48,256 bases of DNA from Specibacter cremeus (GCF_003946885.1 NZ_RWKQ01000035.1:1-48256), one strand, 5' to 3'. Counted from the stretch's first letter, positions 1 to 7,431 are shown. Notes: a model not told the origin generated them from the sequence alone. Translations and numbers: made by a program.

Positions 1-60
1 TGGCCGGGACATGCAAGCCAGTCTTCCGCAACCTCACCAAAGTCGCAGGATGACACGCCG

Positions 61-1026
61 TCAAAGAACCTGACCAGTTACAACGATTGTTCCTTCCGGC
101 AACAGTCGCAAAGAAGAGTTTTGGAGGGCATATTCGGCGATGTGATCGATCGAATCGGTCAGATGCGTGGATTTGATGTCCTTCGGGCTGAACCATGGGA
201 CATTCCCATCCCAGAGTGAGGGTTCCGACTTTGACGGAGTCCCGCCACTGTAGAGATGGCCGATCTCCGACAGGGGGACAGTTTCGTATCCGAGCTCATT
301 CTGTACTGGATCCCCAAACATCGAGTGGAAGATGGACTGGGTCAGGGCGTCGAGGTGAACCAGGGCTTCGCGGCGCTGGGTGCGGAGGTGGTCGGCCTTG
401 TCCAGGATGGCGGCGATCCGGCGCTGGTCGGGGAGGGGTGGGAGGGGGATTTGAAGCTGCGAGGCACGCTTCAAGTTCAAGTTGGAGATGTTCGTGGTCT
501 GGTTCCCGAAACTGCGAAGCGTTTCTTGAATAGGATCCGAAGTAAACCACCGGTAAAGGTACCTCGGGTCCACGGCCGAAGGGAAAGCCCTCAAAACTGT
601 GACGAAGCCTCCGAAAGTGGCGGGTCTTTGAAGCTCGGGAATCCAGCAGGCTTTGCCCACTAGATTCCAGCTGTTGGCGCTGGAGATGAGAATGTCCCCG
701 ACCTGCAATTGCTGATCTGCCCGCTTCATGAAGGATCGCGGGACGGACCATACATCCGTTGTGTCGAGCAACGACTGCACATTCTTGGTACGCATGCAGT
801 CAATATTCTCGCCATTTGCAAGTTCGAGATCTGTGGGCTTAAAAGTGATCCCTCGGATGAACGAAGCAACATCGCCAAGGCGCACCACGGGGGTCTCGAC
901 AGGCTTCGTCTCGACAGGCTCGACCACCGCTTGGGTTTCGACAGGCTCGACAGGCTCGGTCTCGACGGGTTCGATCACCGGGGTCTCGACGGGCTCGACC
1001 ACCGGGTTTGGGTCAACCACCGTCAC
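61..1026 (-). CDS. hsdS: Type I restriction enzyme specificity subunit HsdS, truncated (probable frameshift)
   Basis: DNA-recognition subunit that would direct HsdM (and HsdR, not in the window) to a bipartite target. The GTG at 1026 overlaps the hsdM stop as GTGA, giving 321 residues; intact HsdS is usually near 400. Residues 1 to about 40 are repeat-encoded (PVVEPVET copies). The first target-recognition domain begins near RLGDVASFIRG and is followed by the central conserved PLPPLPDQRRIAAIL segment. The second domain opens normally (SGGTPSKSEPSLWDGNVPWF) but stops after GTIVVTGQVL. In this family the run is typically VVxRSGxL; one extra base near 73-76 would restore an RSG-like reading. Function as a full two-domain subunit is therefore doubtful; a half-subunit acting as a dimer is possible. 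The family is clear; the frameshift is inference. Confidence 0.85.
   Translation of the reverse strand: MTVVDPNPVVEPVETPVIEPVETEPVEPVETQAVVEPVETKPVETPVVRLGDVASFIRGITFKPTDLELANGENIDCMRTKNVQSLLDTTDVWSVPRSFMKRADQQLQVGDILISSANSWNLVGKACWIPELQRPATFGGFVTVLRAFPSAVDPRYLYRWFTSDPIQETLRSFGNQTTNISNLNLKRASQLQIPLPPLPDQRRIAAILDKADHLRTQRREALVHLDALTQSIFHSMFGDPVQNELGYETVPLSEIGHLYSGGTPSKSEPSLWDGNVPWFSPKDIKSTHLTDSIDHIAEYALQNSSLRLLPEGTIVVTGQVL
890..1006. repeat. Cluster of degenerate 24-bp VEPVET repeats inside the hsdS start
   Basis: Several imperfect copies of a unit beginning GGTCTCGACGGGCTCGAC and ending CACCGG lie head to tail or with spacers. Read on the minus strand in the hsdS frame they give PVVEPVETP, VIEPVETE, PVEPVETQ, VVEPVETK. 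The same unit occurs at 6878-6925 and 47005-47100. Here it adds about 40 residues between the hsdM stop codon and the first conserved HsdS residues. Confidence 0.85.
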
Positions 1027-2519
1027 TTCAACAGCTCCCGCAGTTCGGCCATGCCAGACAGGATGGACGCTTCGAGGGTATCTAACTCGCCCAGGATCTC
1101 CTCGGGCGACTTGTGGTCCACCTCGTCGTATTCGATCTCCTTGTAGCGGTTGAGCGACAGGTCGTAGTCGTTGGCCTCGATCTCCGCCCGCGGCACACAG
1201 AACGACTGGTCCGTGCGCGCCCGGGTGAGCTCCGCCGTCGTGCGCTGGGACCAGCGGGTCAGCACGTCGTCCAGGTCGGAGGAGCCGAGCGGCGTGCGCT
1301 TGTCGTCGAGCGAGAAACCGTCGCTCTTCACGTCGTAGAACCAGACGTTCTCCGTGCCGCCGGCGTTCGTTTTCGTGAAGAACAGGATCGCGGTCGAGAC
1401 TCCGGCGTACGGCTTGAACACGCCGGATGGGAGCTTGACGACGGCGTCGAGCTTGTGGCCGTCGACGATGATCCTGCGCAGTTCCTTGTGCGCCTTCGTG
1501 GAGCCGAACAGCACCCCGTCCGGGACGATCACCGCCGCGCGGCCGCCCGGCCTGAGCAGGCGCAGGAACAGGGCCAGGAACAGTAGCTCCGTCTTCTTGG
1601 TCTTGACCAGGCTGAGCAGGTCCTTGGCCACGTTGTCGTAGTCCAGGCTGCCGGCGAACGGGGGATTGGCCAGGATGAGGTCGTACTTCTCCTCCTCCGT
1701 GCCATGCAGGTCCGCCAGCGAATCGCGGTACGTGACCTCCGGGTTCTCCACCCCGTGCAGCATCAGGTTCATGGCGCCGATGCGCAGCATGGTGTTGTCG
1801 AAGTCGAAGCCGTGGAACTGCTCCTGGTGGAAGAACTTCGCCGTTTCCGGGTTCGTCAGCAGCGTCTCGTTGTGCTCCTTCAGGTACGCGGCGGCCTGGA
1901 CCAGGAAGCCGCACGTGCCCGCCGCCGGATCGCAGATGGCCTCCAACGGCTGCGGCGCCTGCATCGTCACCATCAGGTCGATGATGTGCCGCGGCGTGCG
2001 GAACTGCCCGTTGGTGCCGGCCGTGGACAGCTTGGAAAGCATGTATTCGTACAGGTCGCCCTTGGTGTCCCTGCCGGACATGTCCATCTTGGAAATGATG
2101 TCCACCACCGTGCCGAGCACATTGGCCGTCGGGATGGTGAACCGGGCGCCCTCCAGGTGCTTCGTGTAGCTGGACGCCTCGCCGTTGCGCTGCGTGGGCA
2201 GCACGTCCCGCAGGAAGTCGAACATGCGGTCGCTGAACAACCGGAACATCTTGTCCTTGGACAGGTGCTCGAAGTTCTTCCAGCGCAGGTCGCTGAACGG
2301 CCGGCCGAGGTGGTCGTTGCCGATGGGGAACGGCGGGTTGCGGATCGGATCGCCTGTGCGGTTGGCCTGGTTCTCCAGCCGGGTCTGTTCCTCGTCCAGG
2401 CGCTTTAGGAACAGCAGATACGTGACCTGTTCGATGATCTCGATCGGGTTCGAGATGCCGCTGGTCCAGAACGTATTCCAGACCCTGTCTACCTGGGACT
2501 TGATTTCACCTGTGATCAC
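1023..2519 (-). CDS. hsdM: Type I restriction-modification DNA methyltransferase subunit HsdM
   Basis: N6-adenine methyltransferase subunit of a type I restriction-modification complex; it methylates host DNA using S-adenosylmethionine together with HsdS. The 498-residue product is of normal family length. An N-terminal helical HsdM_N domain (about residues 8-150) precedes the methylase core. Motif I is DPAAGTCGFL (197-206) and the catalytic motif IV is NPPF (285-288). The start is GTG at 2519; no Shine-Dalgarno sequence precedes it, but TAAACT lies six bases upstream, as expected for a leaderless transcript. The stop overlaps the hsdS start (GTGA), so the two are translationally coupled. hsdR is not seen and would lie beyond position 1 if present. 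Confidence 0.95.
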   Translation of the reverse strand: MITGEIKSQVDRVWNTFWTSGISNPIEIIEQVTYLLFLKRLDEEQTRLENQANRTGDPIRNPPFPIGNDHLGRPFSDLRWKNFEHLSKDKMFRLFSDRMFDFLRDVLPTQRNGEASSYTKHLEGARFTIPTANVLGTVVDIISKMDMSGRDTKGDLYEYMLSKLSTAGTNGQFRTPRHIIDLMVTMQAPQPLEAICDPAAGTCGFLVQAAAYLKEHNETLLTNPETAKFFHQEQFHGFDFDNTMLRIGAMNLMLHGVENPEVTYRDSLADLHGTEEEKYDLILANPPFAGSLDYDNVAKDLLSLVKTKKTELLFLALFLRLLRPGGRAAVIVPDGVLFGSTKAHKELRRIIVDGHKLDAVVKLPSGVFKPYAGVSTAILFFTKTNAGGTENVWFYDVKSDGFSLDDKRTPLGSSDLDDVLTRWSQRTTAELTRARTDQSFCVPRAEIEANDYDLSLNRYKEIEYDEVDHKSPEEILGELDTLEASILSGMAELRELLK

Positions 2520-2525
2520 CCTAGA

Positions 2526-2531
2526 AGTTTA
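2526..2531 (-). promoter_or_regulatory. Candidate -10 box for leaderless hsdM mRNA
   Basis: On the minus strand TAAACT is followed by exactly six bases and then the hsdM GTG. No convincing -35 box is visible. The missing Shine-Dalgarno sequence and the spacing agree with a leaderless actinobacterial promoter. Confidence 0.5.
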
Positions 2532-2670
2532 GGGGCCGGGTCAGACACGCCCCGCCACGGCTCGCATTCCCGGCAAAAACACAGCCTGTCACCAGAGAGC
2601 TCCGATCCTGTGCAAAGTTGCCGCGCGCACGATTGCACTACTCAAACTTTCCGGTGCAGGAGGCAGAACC

Positions 2671-2958
2671 ATGGACGCACACTCACGTGGAAAGCGGATC
2701 GCCGCCACAGTGACGGTCGTCGCGGCCGTCGGCAGCTTCGGCACGGCCGGCATCGGCGCCGCCGTGGCATACGCGCAGACCCCGACGGCCAAGGCCGCCA
2801 CAACACCGGCAACGTCAACACCAGCAACGTCAACGCCCGCCCCCTCGGCAACCTCGGGTGACACATCCGGCTCCGACCAGGGCGCCACGACCACGCCCGT
2901 GCTGCCCGGCAACGGTGACACCGGCGGCACGGTCCACGGAAGGTCGTCGGGGTCATGA
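2671..2958 (+). CDS. Small exported or membrane-anchored Thr/Ala/Pro-rich protein
   Basis: A 95-residue protein starting at ATG 2671 behind a GGAGG. Basic residues (RGKR, 6-9) precede a hydrophobic segment (about 10-35) ending AVAYAQT, which looks like a signal peptide or anchor. The rest is low-complexity Thr/Pro/Ser/Gly (TPATSTPATSTPAPS). Its stop overlaps the apbE start as ATGA, so it belongs to the electron-transport operon. In related actinobacterial operons this slot often holds an FMN-binding protein flavinylated by ApbE on an SGAT-like motif; here the only similar string is SDQGATTT (68-75), and the usual domain of about 90 residues is absent. Its function is unknown. Confidence 0.7.
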   Translation: MDAHSRGKRIAATVTVVAAVGSFGTAGIGAAVAYAQTPTAKAATTPATSTPATSTPAPSATSGDTSGSDQGATTTPVLPGNGDTGGTVHGRSSGS

Positions 2959-3914
2959 CCGCGTCCCGGGACTGGACCGTGTGGGGGCTGGCGGCGTCGG
3001 TGGTCGTCACCGAACCGGCCCGGCTCGGTGCGGCCGCGCGCCACGTCCAGGACCTGTGCGACGCCGTCGACGACTCCTGCTCCCGCTTCCGCCGCGACTC
3101 CGAGCTGTCCCGGCTCGCCCCCGTGCTGGCCGACGGCGTCGTCGTCAGCCCGCTGCTGGCGTACCTGGTCGAGCTGGCGCTGTGGGCCGCGGAGATGACC
3201 GACGGCGACGTCGACCCGACGCTCGGCAACGACCTGGCCGCGCTCGGCTACGACCGCGACCTCGCGAGCATCCCCGTGGACAGCATTCCAGTAGACCAGG
3301 CCGAGCCGGACGGCGCCCTGCTCACCCGGACGGCCTCACGGGGGGCGCCCGGCTGGCGGCGCGTCGGCATCGACGCCGGCGTGCTGACCGTCCCGGCCGA
3401 CGTCAGCCTGGACCTCGGCGCCACCGCGAAGGCCGCGACAGCCGACCTGGCCGCCCGGCAGATCGCCGACGCCCTGGGCTGCGGCGTGCTCGTCAGCCTC
3501 GGCGGCGACATCGCCACGGCCGGACCCGCCCCGGACGGCCTGTGGCAGGTGCTCGTCCAGGATCTCGACGACGACCCCGGGCAGTGCGTGGCGCTGCCGG
3601 CCGGCTGCGGCATGGCCACCTCCAGCACGTCCAAGCGGCGCTGGCACGGGCCCCGCGGCGCCGCCCACCACATCCTGGACCCCCGCTTCGGGCTGCCCGC
3701 CGACCCCGTCTGGCGCAGCGTCACCGTCGCGGCGGAATCGTGCCTGCGCGCCAACGCGTACAGCACGGCCGCGATCGTCAGGGGGCACGCCGCCGTTGAC
3801 TGGTTGCGCGCGGACGGCGTCAGCGCCCGCCTGGTTGACCAACGACGCCGGGTCGTCACCACCGGTGCCTGGCCCACGGGGTCTTCCCTCGCCGGGGCGG
3901 ACCCTCATGGATGA
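2955..3914 (+). CDS. apbE: FAD:protein FMN transferase (ApbE family)
   Basis: Transfers FMN from FAD to a Thr/Ser of an acceptor flavoprotein, with Mg2+ as cofactor. The 319-residue product carries the family landmarks in order: a short Ser/Arg-rich start (SRFRRDSELSRL, 43-54), DLGATAKA (153-160, usually LGAIAKG), SLGGDIATAG (181-190), MATSST (220-225) and HILDPRFG (239-246). No lipoprotein signal is seen, so the enzyme appears cytoplasmic or is exported in an unrecognised way. It starts inside the stop of the upstream small protein (ATGA) and overlaps the next gene by 8 bp, so it is coupled on both sides. No classical FMN-binding acceptor gene is present in this operon. Confidence 0.9.
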   Translation: MTASRDWTVWGLAASVVVTEPARLGAAARHVQDLCDAVDDSCSRFRRDSELSRLAPVLADGVVVSPLLAYLVELALWAAEMTDGDVDPTLGNDLAALGYDRDLASIPVDSIPVDQAEPDGALLTRTASRGAPGWRRVGIDAGVLTVPADVSLDLGATAKAATADLAARQIADALGCGVLVSLGGDIATAGPAPDGLWQVLVQDLDDDPGQCVALPAGCGMATSSTSKRRWHGPRGAAHHILDPRFGLPADPVWRSVTVAAESCLRANAYSTAAIVRGHAAVDWLRADGVSARLVDQRRRVVTTGAWPTGSSLAGADPHG

Positions 3915-4464
3915 GGTGCTGTGGGCGGCCGGGAGGGCCGGCGGCTTCGTGGCCCTCGCCCTGTTCACGTGCACCGTCCTGCTCGGCATCCTCAACCGCT
4001 CGGGCCGGCCGGTGGCGGGCGTGCCCCGGTTCTCGCTGACCCTGATCCACCGCAACGTGTCCCTGCTGGCGCTCGTGTTCCTGGCGCTGCACGTCGGGAC
4101 GCTGCTGCTGGACCCGTTCGCGAAGCTCACGCTCACCGACGTCGTCGTGCCGTTCCTGGGCCACTACCGGCCCTTCTGGCAGGGACTGGGCACCGTCGCG
4201 CTCGACCTGGCCATCGCCGTCGTCCTCACCAGCCTGCTGCGGCACCGGCTCGGGTACCGGGCCTTCCGGCTGGTCCACTGGCTGTCCTACGCGCTGTGGC
4301 CGGTCGCCGTGGCGCACGGGATCGGCAACGGCACCGACGGGTTCAACGGCTGGTTCCTGGGCGCGACCGTCGTGGCCGTGGTCCTGGTGCTCGCGGCCGT
4401 GGCGTGGCGGCTGTCTGCCGGGTTTGTGGAATCGGCGCGGCTCCGGCAGGGGAGCGCGTCATGA
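3907..4464 (+). CDS. Ferric-reductase-like transmembrane haem protein
   Basis: A 185-residue integral membrane protein with about five or six hydrophobic segments and conserved-looking histidines (H48, H62, H124, H137) placed to bind b-type haem, as in the ferric reductase-like transmembrane domain family. It probably carries electrons across the cytoplasmic membrane. The start ATG at 3907 lies within the last codons of apbE (8-bp overlap) and the stop overlaps the next start as ATGA; a longer reading upstream would run through apbE in another frame and is rejected. Its partners are the downstream NuoF-like flavoprotein and ferredoxin, suggesting NAD(P)H to ferredoxin/flavin to haem transfer. 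The terminal acceptor is unknown. Confidence 0.88.
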   Translation: MDEVLWAAGRAGGFVALALFTCTVLLGILNRSGRPVAGVPRFSLTLIHRNVSLLALVFLALHVGTLLLDPFAKLTLTDVVVPFLGHYRPFWQGLGTVALDLAIAVVLTSLLRHRLGYRAFRLVHWLSYALWPVAVAHGIGNGTDGFNGWFLGATVVAVVLVLAAVAWRLSAGFVESARLRQGSAS

Positions 4465-5630
4465 GCCAGGCCACGATGACTTCCGCGGTCCATCCCGGCT
4501 CCGTGCTCGGACCCAACCGGCTGTTCGCCGCCGGGCAACACGCCGGGCATGCCGGCCACGTGGCCGCCTATGGGCCGCTCCGGGTGGACGCGCTGGGCAC
4601 CGTGTTCATCGAACGGTTGCAGGAGTCCGGGCTGGCCGGGCGTGGCGGGGCCGGGTTCGCCACGTGGCGGAAGTTCGCCGCGCACGGGCGTGACAGGCCC
4701 GTGGTGGTGGCCAACGGCGCCGAGGGCGAACCGCTCAGCTGCAAGGACGCCACGCTCTTGGCACACGCGCCACACCTGGTCATCGACGGGCTGCTGGTGG
4801 CCGGGGCGGTGCTGTCCGCGAAGCGGCTCGTGCTGTACGCGGGCGCCGGATCCCTTCCGGCCCTGGCGTCGGCGCTCGCGGACCGGCCCGACGCCGGAGC
4901 GGTGCGGCTCGTCGAGGCGCCCGACACGTTCCTGGCCGGGGAGACGAGCGCCGTCGCCAACGTCCTGGCCGGCGGCCCGCCGATCCCGCTGGACCGCGTC
5001 ACCGCATCGCGCACCCGGCCGACGCTGGTGCAGAATGTCGAGACCCTGGCCCAGGTGGCGCTGATCGCCCGCTACGGGCCGGCCTGGTTCCGTTCCGCGG
5101 GGACAGCTTCGGATCCGGGCACCCGGCTCGTCACGGTCAGCGGCGACGTGCCGTCCTCGCAGGTGCTCGAGGTCGCCGGCGGGGCCGCCGTCGGGGACGT
5201 GCTGCACGTGGCGGGCGTGGGATCCGGCGTCTCGGCCGTGCTCGTGGGCGGCTACCACGGGCAGTGGGTGCGATCGGCGTCGGCCCCCGTGACGCCGGGC
5301 GCCGGCGTGCTCATGGTGCTGGGGTCCGGGCGCTGCGGCCTCGTCGCGACGGCGCAGATCACCGCCTACCTGGCCGCGCAGTCCGCCCGCCAATGCGGCC
5401 CGTGCCGGTTCGGCCTGCCGGCGCTCGCCGACGCGATGGGCCGGCTGGCGGACCGGGACCCGGATCCCGGGCTGCCGGCGGAACTGGCATCGCTCGGTGC
5501 GTTGGTGTCGGGGCGCGGCGCGTGCCACCACCCGGACGGGACGGTCCGGCTGGTGGCCAGCGCCCTGGACGCGTTCGGCGCCGAGACCCTCCGGCACCTG
5601 GCCGGGACCTGTGTGGAGGACGAATCATGA
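4461..5630 (+). CDS. NuoF-like NADH dehydrogenase subunit (FMN, SLBB, Fe-S domains)
   Basis: A 389-residue soluble flavoprotein related to complex I subunit NuoF, probably oxidising NAD(P)H and passing electrons to the adjacent ferredoxin. GRGGAGF (60-66) is the NADH/FMN-binding glycine loop and NGAEGEP (85-91) also matches NuoF. A ubiquitin-like SLBB region follows around 220-285. The C-terminal Fe-S region has QCGPCRFG (C312, C315) and C355; NuoF normally has CxxCxxC plus a later Cys, and the first of these is Ala here (A309), so the cluster may be ligated differently. ATG 4461 overlaps the previous stop (ATGA) and its own stop overlaps the ferredoxin start (ATGA). Confidence 0.9.
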   Translation: MSQATMTSAVHPGSVLGPNRLFAAGQHAGHAGHVAAYGPLRVDALGTVFIERLQESGLAGRGGAGFATWRKFAAHGRDRPVVVANGAEGEPLSCKDATLLAHAPHLVIDGLLVAGAVLSAKRLVLYAGAGSLPALASALADRPDAGAVRLVEAPDTFLAGETSAVANVLAGGPPIPLDRVTASRTRPTLVQNVETLAQVALIARYGPAWFRSAGTASDPGTRLVTVSGDVPSSQVLEVAGGAAVGDVLHVAGVGSGVSAVLVGGYHGQWVRSASAPVTPGAGVLMVLGSGRCGLVATAQITAYLAAQSARQCGPCRFGLPALADAMGRLADRDPDPGLPAELASLGALVSGRGACHHPDGTVRLVASALDAFGAETLRHLAGTCVEDES

Positions 5631-5860
5631 GTTCCGGTACCGTCCTGCACATCGACTGGACCCGATGCGACGGCCGGGGGCTGTGCACCGAACTGCTCCC
5701 GCACCGGTTGGGCCGCGACCCGTGGGGGTACCCGCTGGCGCTGGACGCGGACTCGGACCCCACAAATGTGCCGTTGGCGGCCGCCGACCTGGATGCGGCG
5801 CGGGACGCCATCCGCCTGTGCCCGATGCTCGCCCTGCGCCTGGCGCATTCGACGCGTTGA
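5627..5860 (+). CDS. Small single-cluster ferredoxin
   Basis: A 77-residue ferredoxin with C14, C20 and C65-P66. The C-x5-C...CP pattern fits single-cluster [3Fe-4S] or three-Cys [4Fe-4S] actinobacterial ferredoxins, such as those serving cytochromes P450. It is too short for a two-cluster protein. The ATG at 5627 overlaps the stop of the NuoF-like gene as ATGA. It is probably the electron acceptor or donor of that flavoprotein and the last gene of the operon: a 27-bp-armed palindrome begins just before its stop codon. Confidence 0.88.
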   Translation: MSSGTVLHIDWTRCDGRGLCTELLPHRLGRDPWGYPLALDADSDPTNVPLAAADLDAARDAIRLCPMLALRLAHSTR

Positions 5861-5918
5861 TTCTTCGGCAATTGTGGGTGCGCGAGCCCGCCACCCACAA
5901 TCGCCGAAGAATCAACGC
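5854..5918. terminator. Long palindrome overlapping the ferredoxin stop codon
   Basis: Arms 5854-5880 and 5892-5918 (27 nt each) are complementary with a single mismatch around an 11-nt loop. The left arm begins GCGTTGATTCTTCGGC. It lies between convergent genes, so it could terminate both transcripts; no U-tract is present. A mobile REP-like origin is the alternative. Confidence 0.6.
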
Positions 5919-5933
5919 CTGCGAAAGATGCTC

Positions 5934-5983
5934 CCGCTTCCGCGTTCTGCCACCGGTCTACCGGTCGCAGAAAGCGGAAGCGG
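5934..5983. terminator. Second intergenic hairpin before fpg
   Basis: Arms 5934-5950 (CCGCTTCCGCGTTCTGC) and 5967-5983 pair with one mismatch around a 16-nt loop that carries ACCGGT twice. It sits 20 bp from the fpg stop and probably serves the minus-strand transcript as a terminator or 3'-end stabiliser. Confidence 0.55.
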
Positions 5984-6003
5984 TGGCAGAAGTCGTGGCA
6001 CAC

Positions 6004-6864
6004 CTACTTCAGCAGGCGCGAGAGCAGCCGGTCGGCAAGGACCCTCCCGCCTGTTTGGCAGGTCGGGCAGTACTGCAGCGACGAGTCGGCGAAGATCACC
6101 TGGAGCACCGTGTCCCCGCAGACCGGGCACGGCTGGCCGGCGCGGCCGTGCACGCGCATGCCCGCCCGTTTCGCGTCCTTCAAGGCGGCAGCCGGCTTGC
6201 CGCCGGCCGCCTCGACCGCCGCGGCCAGCGTTGATCGCATCGACTCATAGAGCCGGGTGACGGCGTCGCCGTCCAGGTTGGCGGCGATCGCGAACGGGGA
6301 CAGCCGTGCGGCGTGCAGGATCTCGTCACTGTAGGCGTTCCCGATGCCGGCCAGGTTCGACTGGTCCCGCAGGACGCCCTTGATCTGGGCGCGATGGGCG
6401 GCCAGCAGCGTGGCCAGATCGTCACGGGTGAATCCGGCCGACAGCGGGTCCGGGCCGAGCCGGGCGATGCCCGGAACCTCGTCCGGGACGGGCGCCAGGT
6501 AGATGGCCAGGCTCTTGCGTGTGCCGGCCTCGGTCAGGTCGAAGCCCGAGCCATGGTCGAGGACGAACCGGGCTGCCAGCGGACCCTTTCCCGGGCGCGC
6601 AGGAGCGGCCGGAACGGCGTCGTACCAGCGCAGCCAGCCGGCCTTGGCGAGGTGGAACACAAGGTGGACGCCGTCGGCATCCACGTCCAGGAACTTCCCG
6701 TGCCGGGCCACTGCGGTGACGGTTCGTCCGGCCAGCCGGTCCGCCGGGATCGTGGCGGTCTTCAGCGCCGCGAACGAGACCACAGTGAGGCGCCGGACGG
6801 TCTGGCCCACCAGCTTGCCGCGGAGGAAGAGGGCCAGGCCCTCGACCTCGGGCAGCTCAGGCAT
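6004..6864 (-). CDS. Fpg/Nei-family DNA glycosylase/AP lyase
   Basis: Base-excision repair enzyme that removes oxidised bases and cuts the abasic site. The mature N-terminus would be PELPEVEG: P2 (Schiff base) and E3 are present, as is the beta-hairpin lysine K57 in RHGKFLD. The helix-two-turn-helix includes QSNLAGIGNAYSDEIL (165-180). A C-terminal zinc finger has C243, C246, C263 and C266. The phosphate-binding arginine of the zinc-finger hairpin, normally five residues before the third Cys, is serine here (S258), so substrate range or activity may differ. Length (286) is typical. The ATG lies inside the end of the upstream glyoxalase gene (8-bp overlap). Whether it is Fpg-like or Nei-like cannot be settled from sequence. 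Confidence 0.9.
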   Translation of the reverse strand: MPELPEVEGLALFLRGKLVGQTVRRLTVVSFAALKTATIPADRLAGRTVTAVARHGKFLDVDADGVHLVFHLAKAGWLRWYDAVPAAPARPGKGPLAARFVLDHGSGFDLTEAGTRKSLAIYLAPVPDEVPGIARLGPDPLSAGFTRDDLATLLAAHRAQIKGVLRDQSNLAGIGNAYSDEILHAARLSPFAIAANLDGDAVTRLYESMRSTLAAAVEAAGGKPAAALKDAKRAGMRVHGRAGQPCPVCGDTVLQVIFADSSLQYCPTCQTGGRVLADRLLSRLLK

Positions 6865-7294
6865 CGTGGGGCTCGGGGGTCTCGACGAGCTCGACCACCG
6901 GGGTCTCGACGGGCTCGACCACCGGATCGGCCCACGAGGGCCGCGGGATCAGGCAGAACGGATGGCCGGCCGGATCGGCGAAGACCCGCGAACGGGCGTC
7001 GTCAGCCGAAAGCCGCGTGGCACCCAGGGCGAGGACGCATGGTTCGGCCGCGTCGACGTCGTCGACCATGACATCCAGATGGACCTGCTGCGGATACGCC
7101 GGGTCCGGCCAGCGCGGCGGCACGTGGTCGGGGGCGAGTTGGAACGCCAGCCCGGAACTGCGCTCATCCGATGCGACCACCACCCAATCCGCCGAGCGGT
7201 ACGTGACGGGGCGGCCCAACAACTCGGAGTAGAACCTGGCCAACGCCAACGGGTCCGGACAGTCGATCACCACATGGTGCATGCGCCCGATCAT
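6857..7294 (-). CDS. Glyoxalase/bleomycin-resistance (VOC) family protein
   Basis: A 145-residue VOC-fold protein: HHVVIDCPDPLALARFY near the start, a central VHLDVMVDD (71-79) and FADPAGHPFCLIP (105-117) near the end are the usual landmarks. Members bind metal or small molecules; the substrate is unknown. The start ATG 7294 is chosen because TAGGCT lies seven bases upstream, as for a leaderless mRNA, and because homology begins there. The C-terminus (about 124-140, PVVEPVETPVVELVETP) is not part of the fold and is encoded by two 24-bp repeats. The gene overlaps the downstream glycosylase start by 8 bp, so the two are co-translated. Confidence 0.85.
   Translation of the reverse strand: MIGRMHHVVIDCPDPLALARFYSELLGRPVTYRSADWVVVASDERSSGLAFQLAPDHVPPRWPDPAYPQQVHLDVMVDDVDAAEPCVLALGATRLSADDARSRVFADPAGHPFCLIPRPSWADPVVEPVETPVVELVETPEPHDA
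6878..6925. repeat. Two 24-bp VEPVET/GLDGLDHR repeats at the glyoxalase 3' end
   Basis: Two adjacent units, 6878-6901 and 6902-6925, differ by one base (GACGAGCTCGAC versus GACGGGCTCGAC). They lie within the last codons of the VOC gene in the same relative orientation as the hsdS copies and add residues without breaking the frame. Confidence 0.9.
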
Positions 7295-7431
7295 GGCGGC
7301 CAGCCTACCCGTGCGGTCGAACCCCGGAAACCCCTGAAACTTTACCGGGACCTTACAGAAACCAGACCTGAGCGTCACGCCCCGGTCCTACCCTGATCCA
7401 CAACGCATCCTTTTCGGCCCGGGAGGCTGAC

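Noticed and set aside
1026-1914. Long minus-strand open frame continuing upstream of hsdS
   Set aside because: It runs through hsdM in another frame and shows the Arg/Gly/Pro-rich wording of a high-GC shadow; HsdS homology begins only after the hsdM stop.
2858-3799. Plus-strand open frame overlapping apbE
   Set aside because: Extremely Arg/Pro-rich with no domain, entirely within apbE, which has clear family motifs in its own frame.
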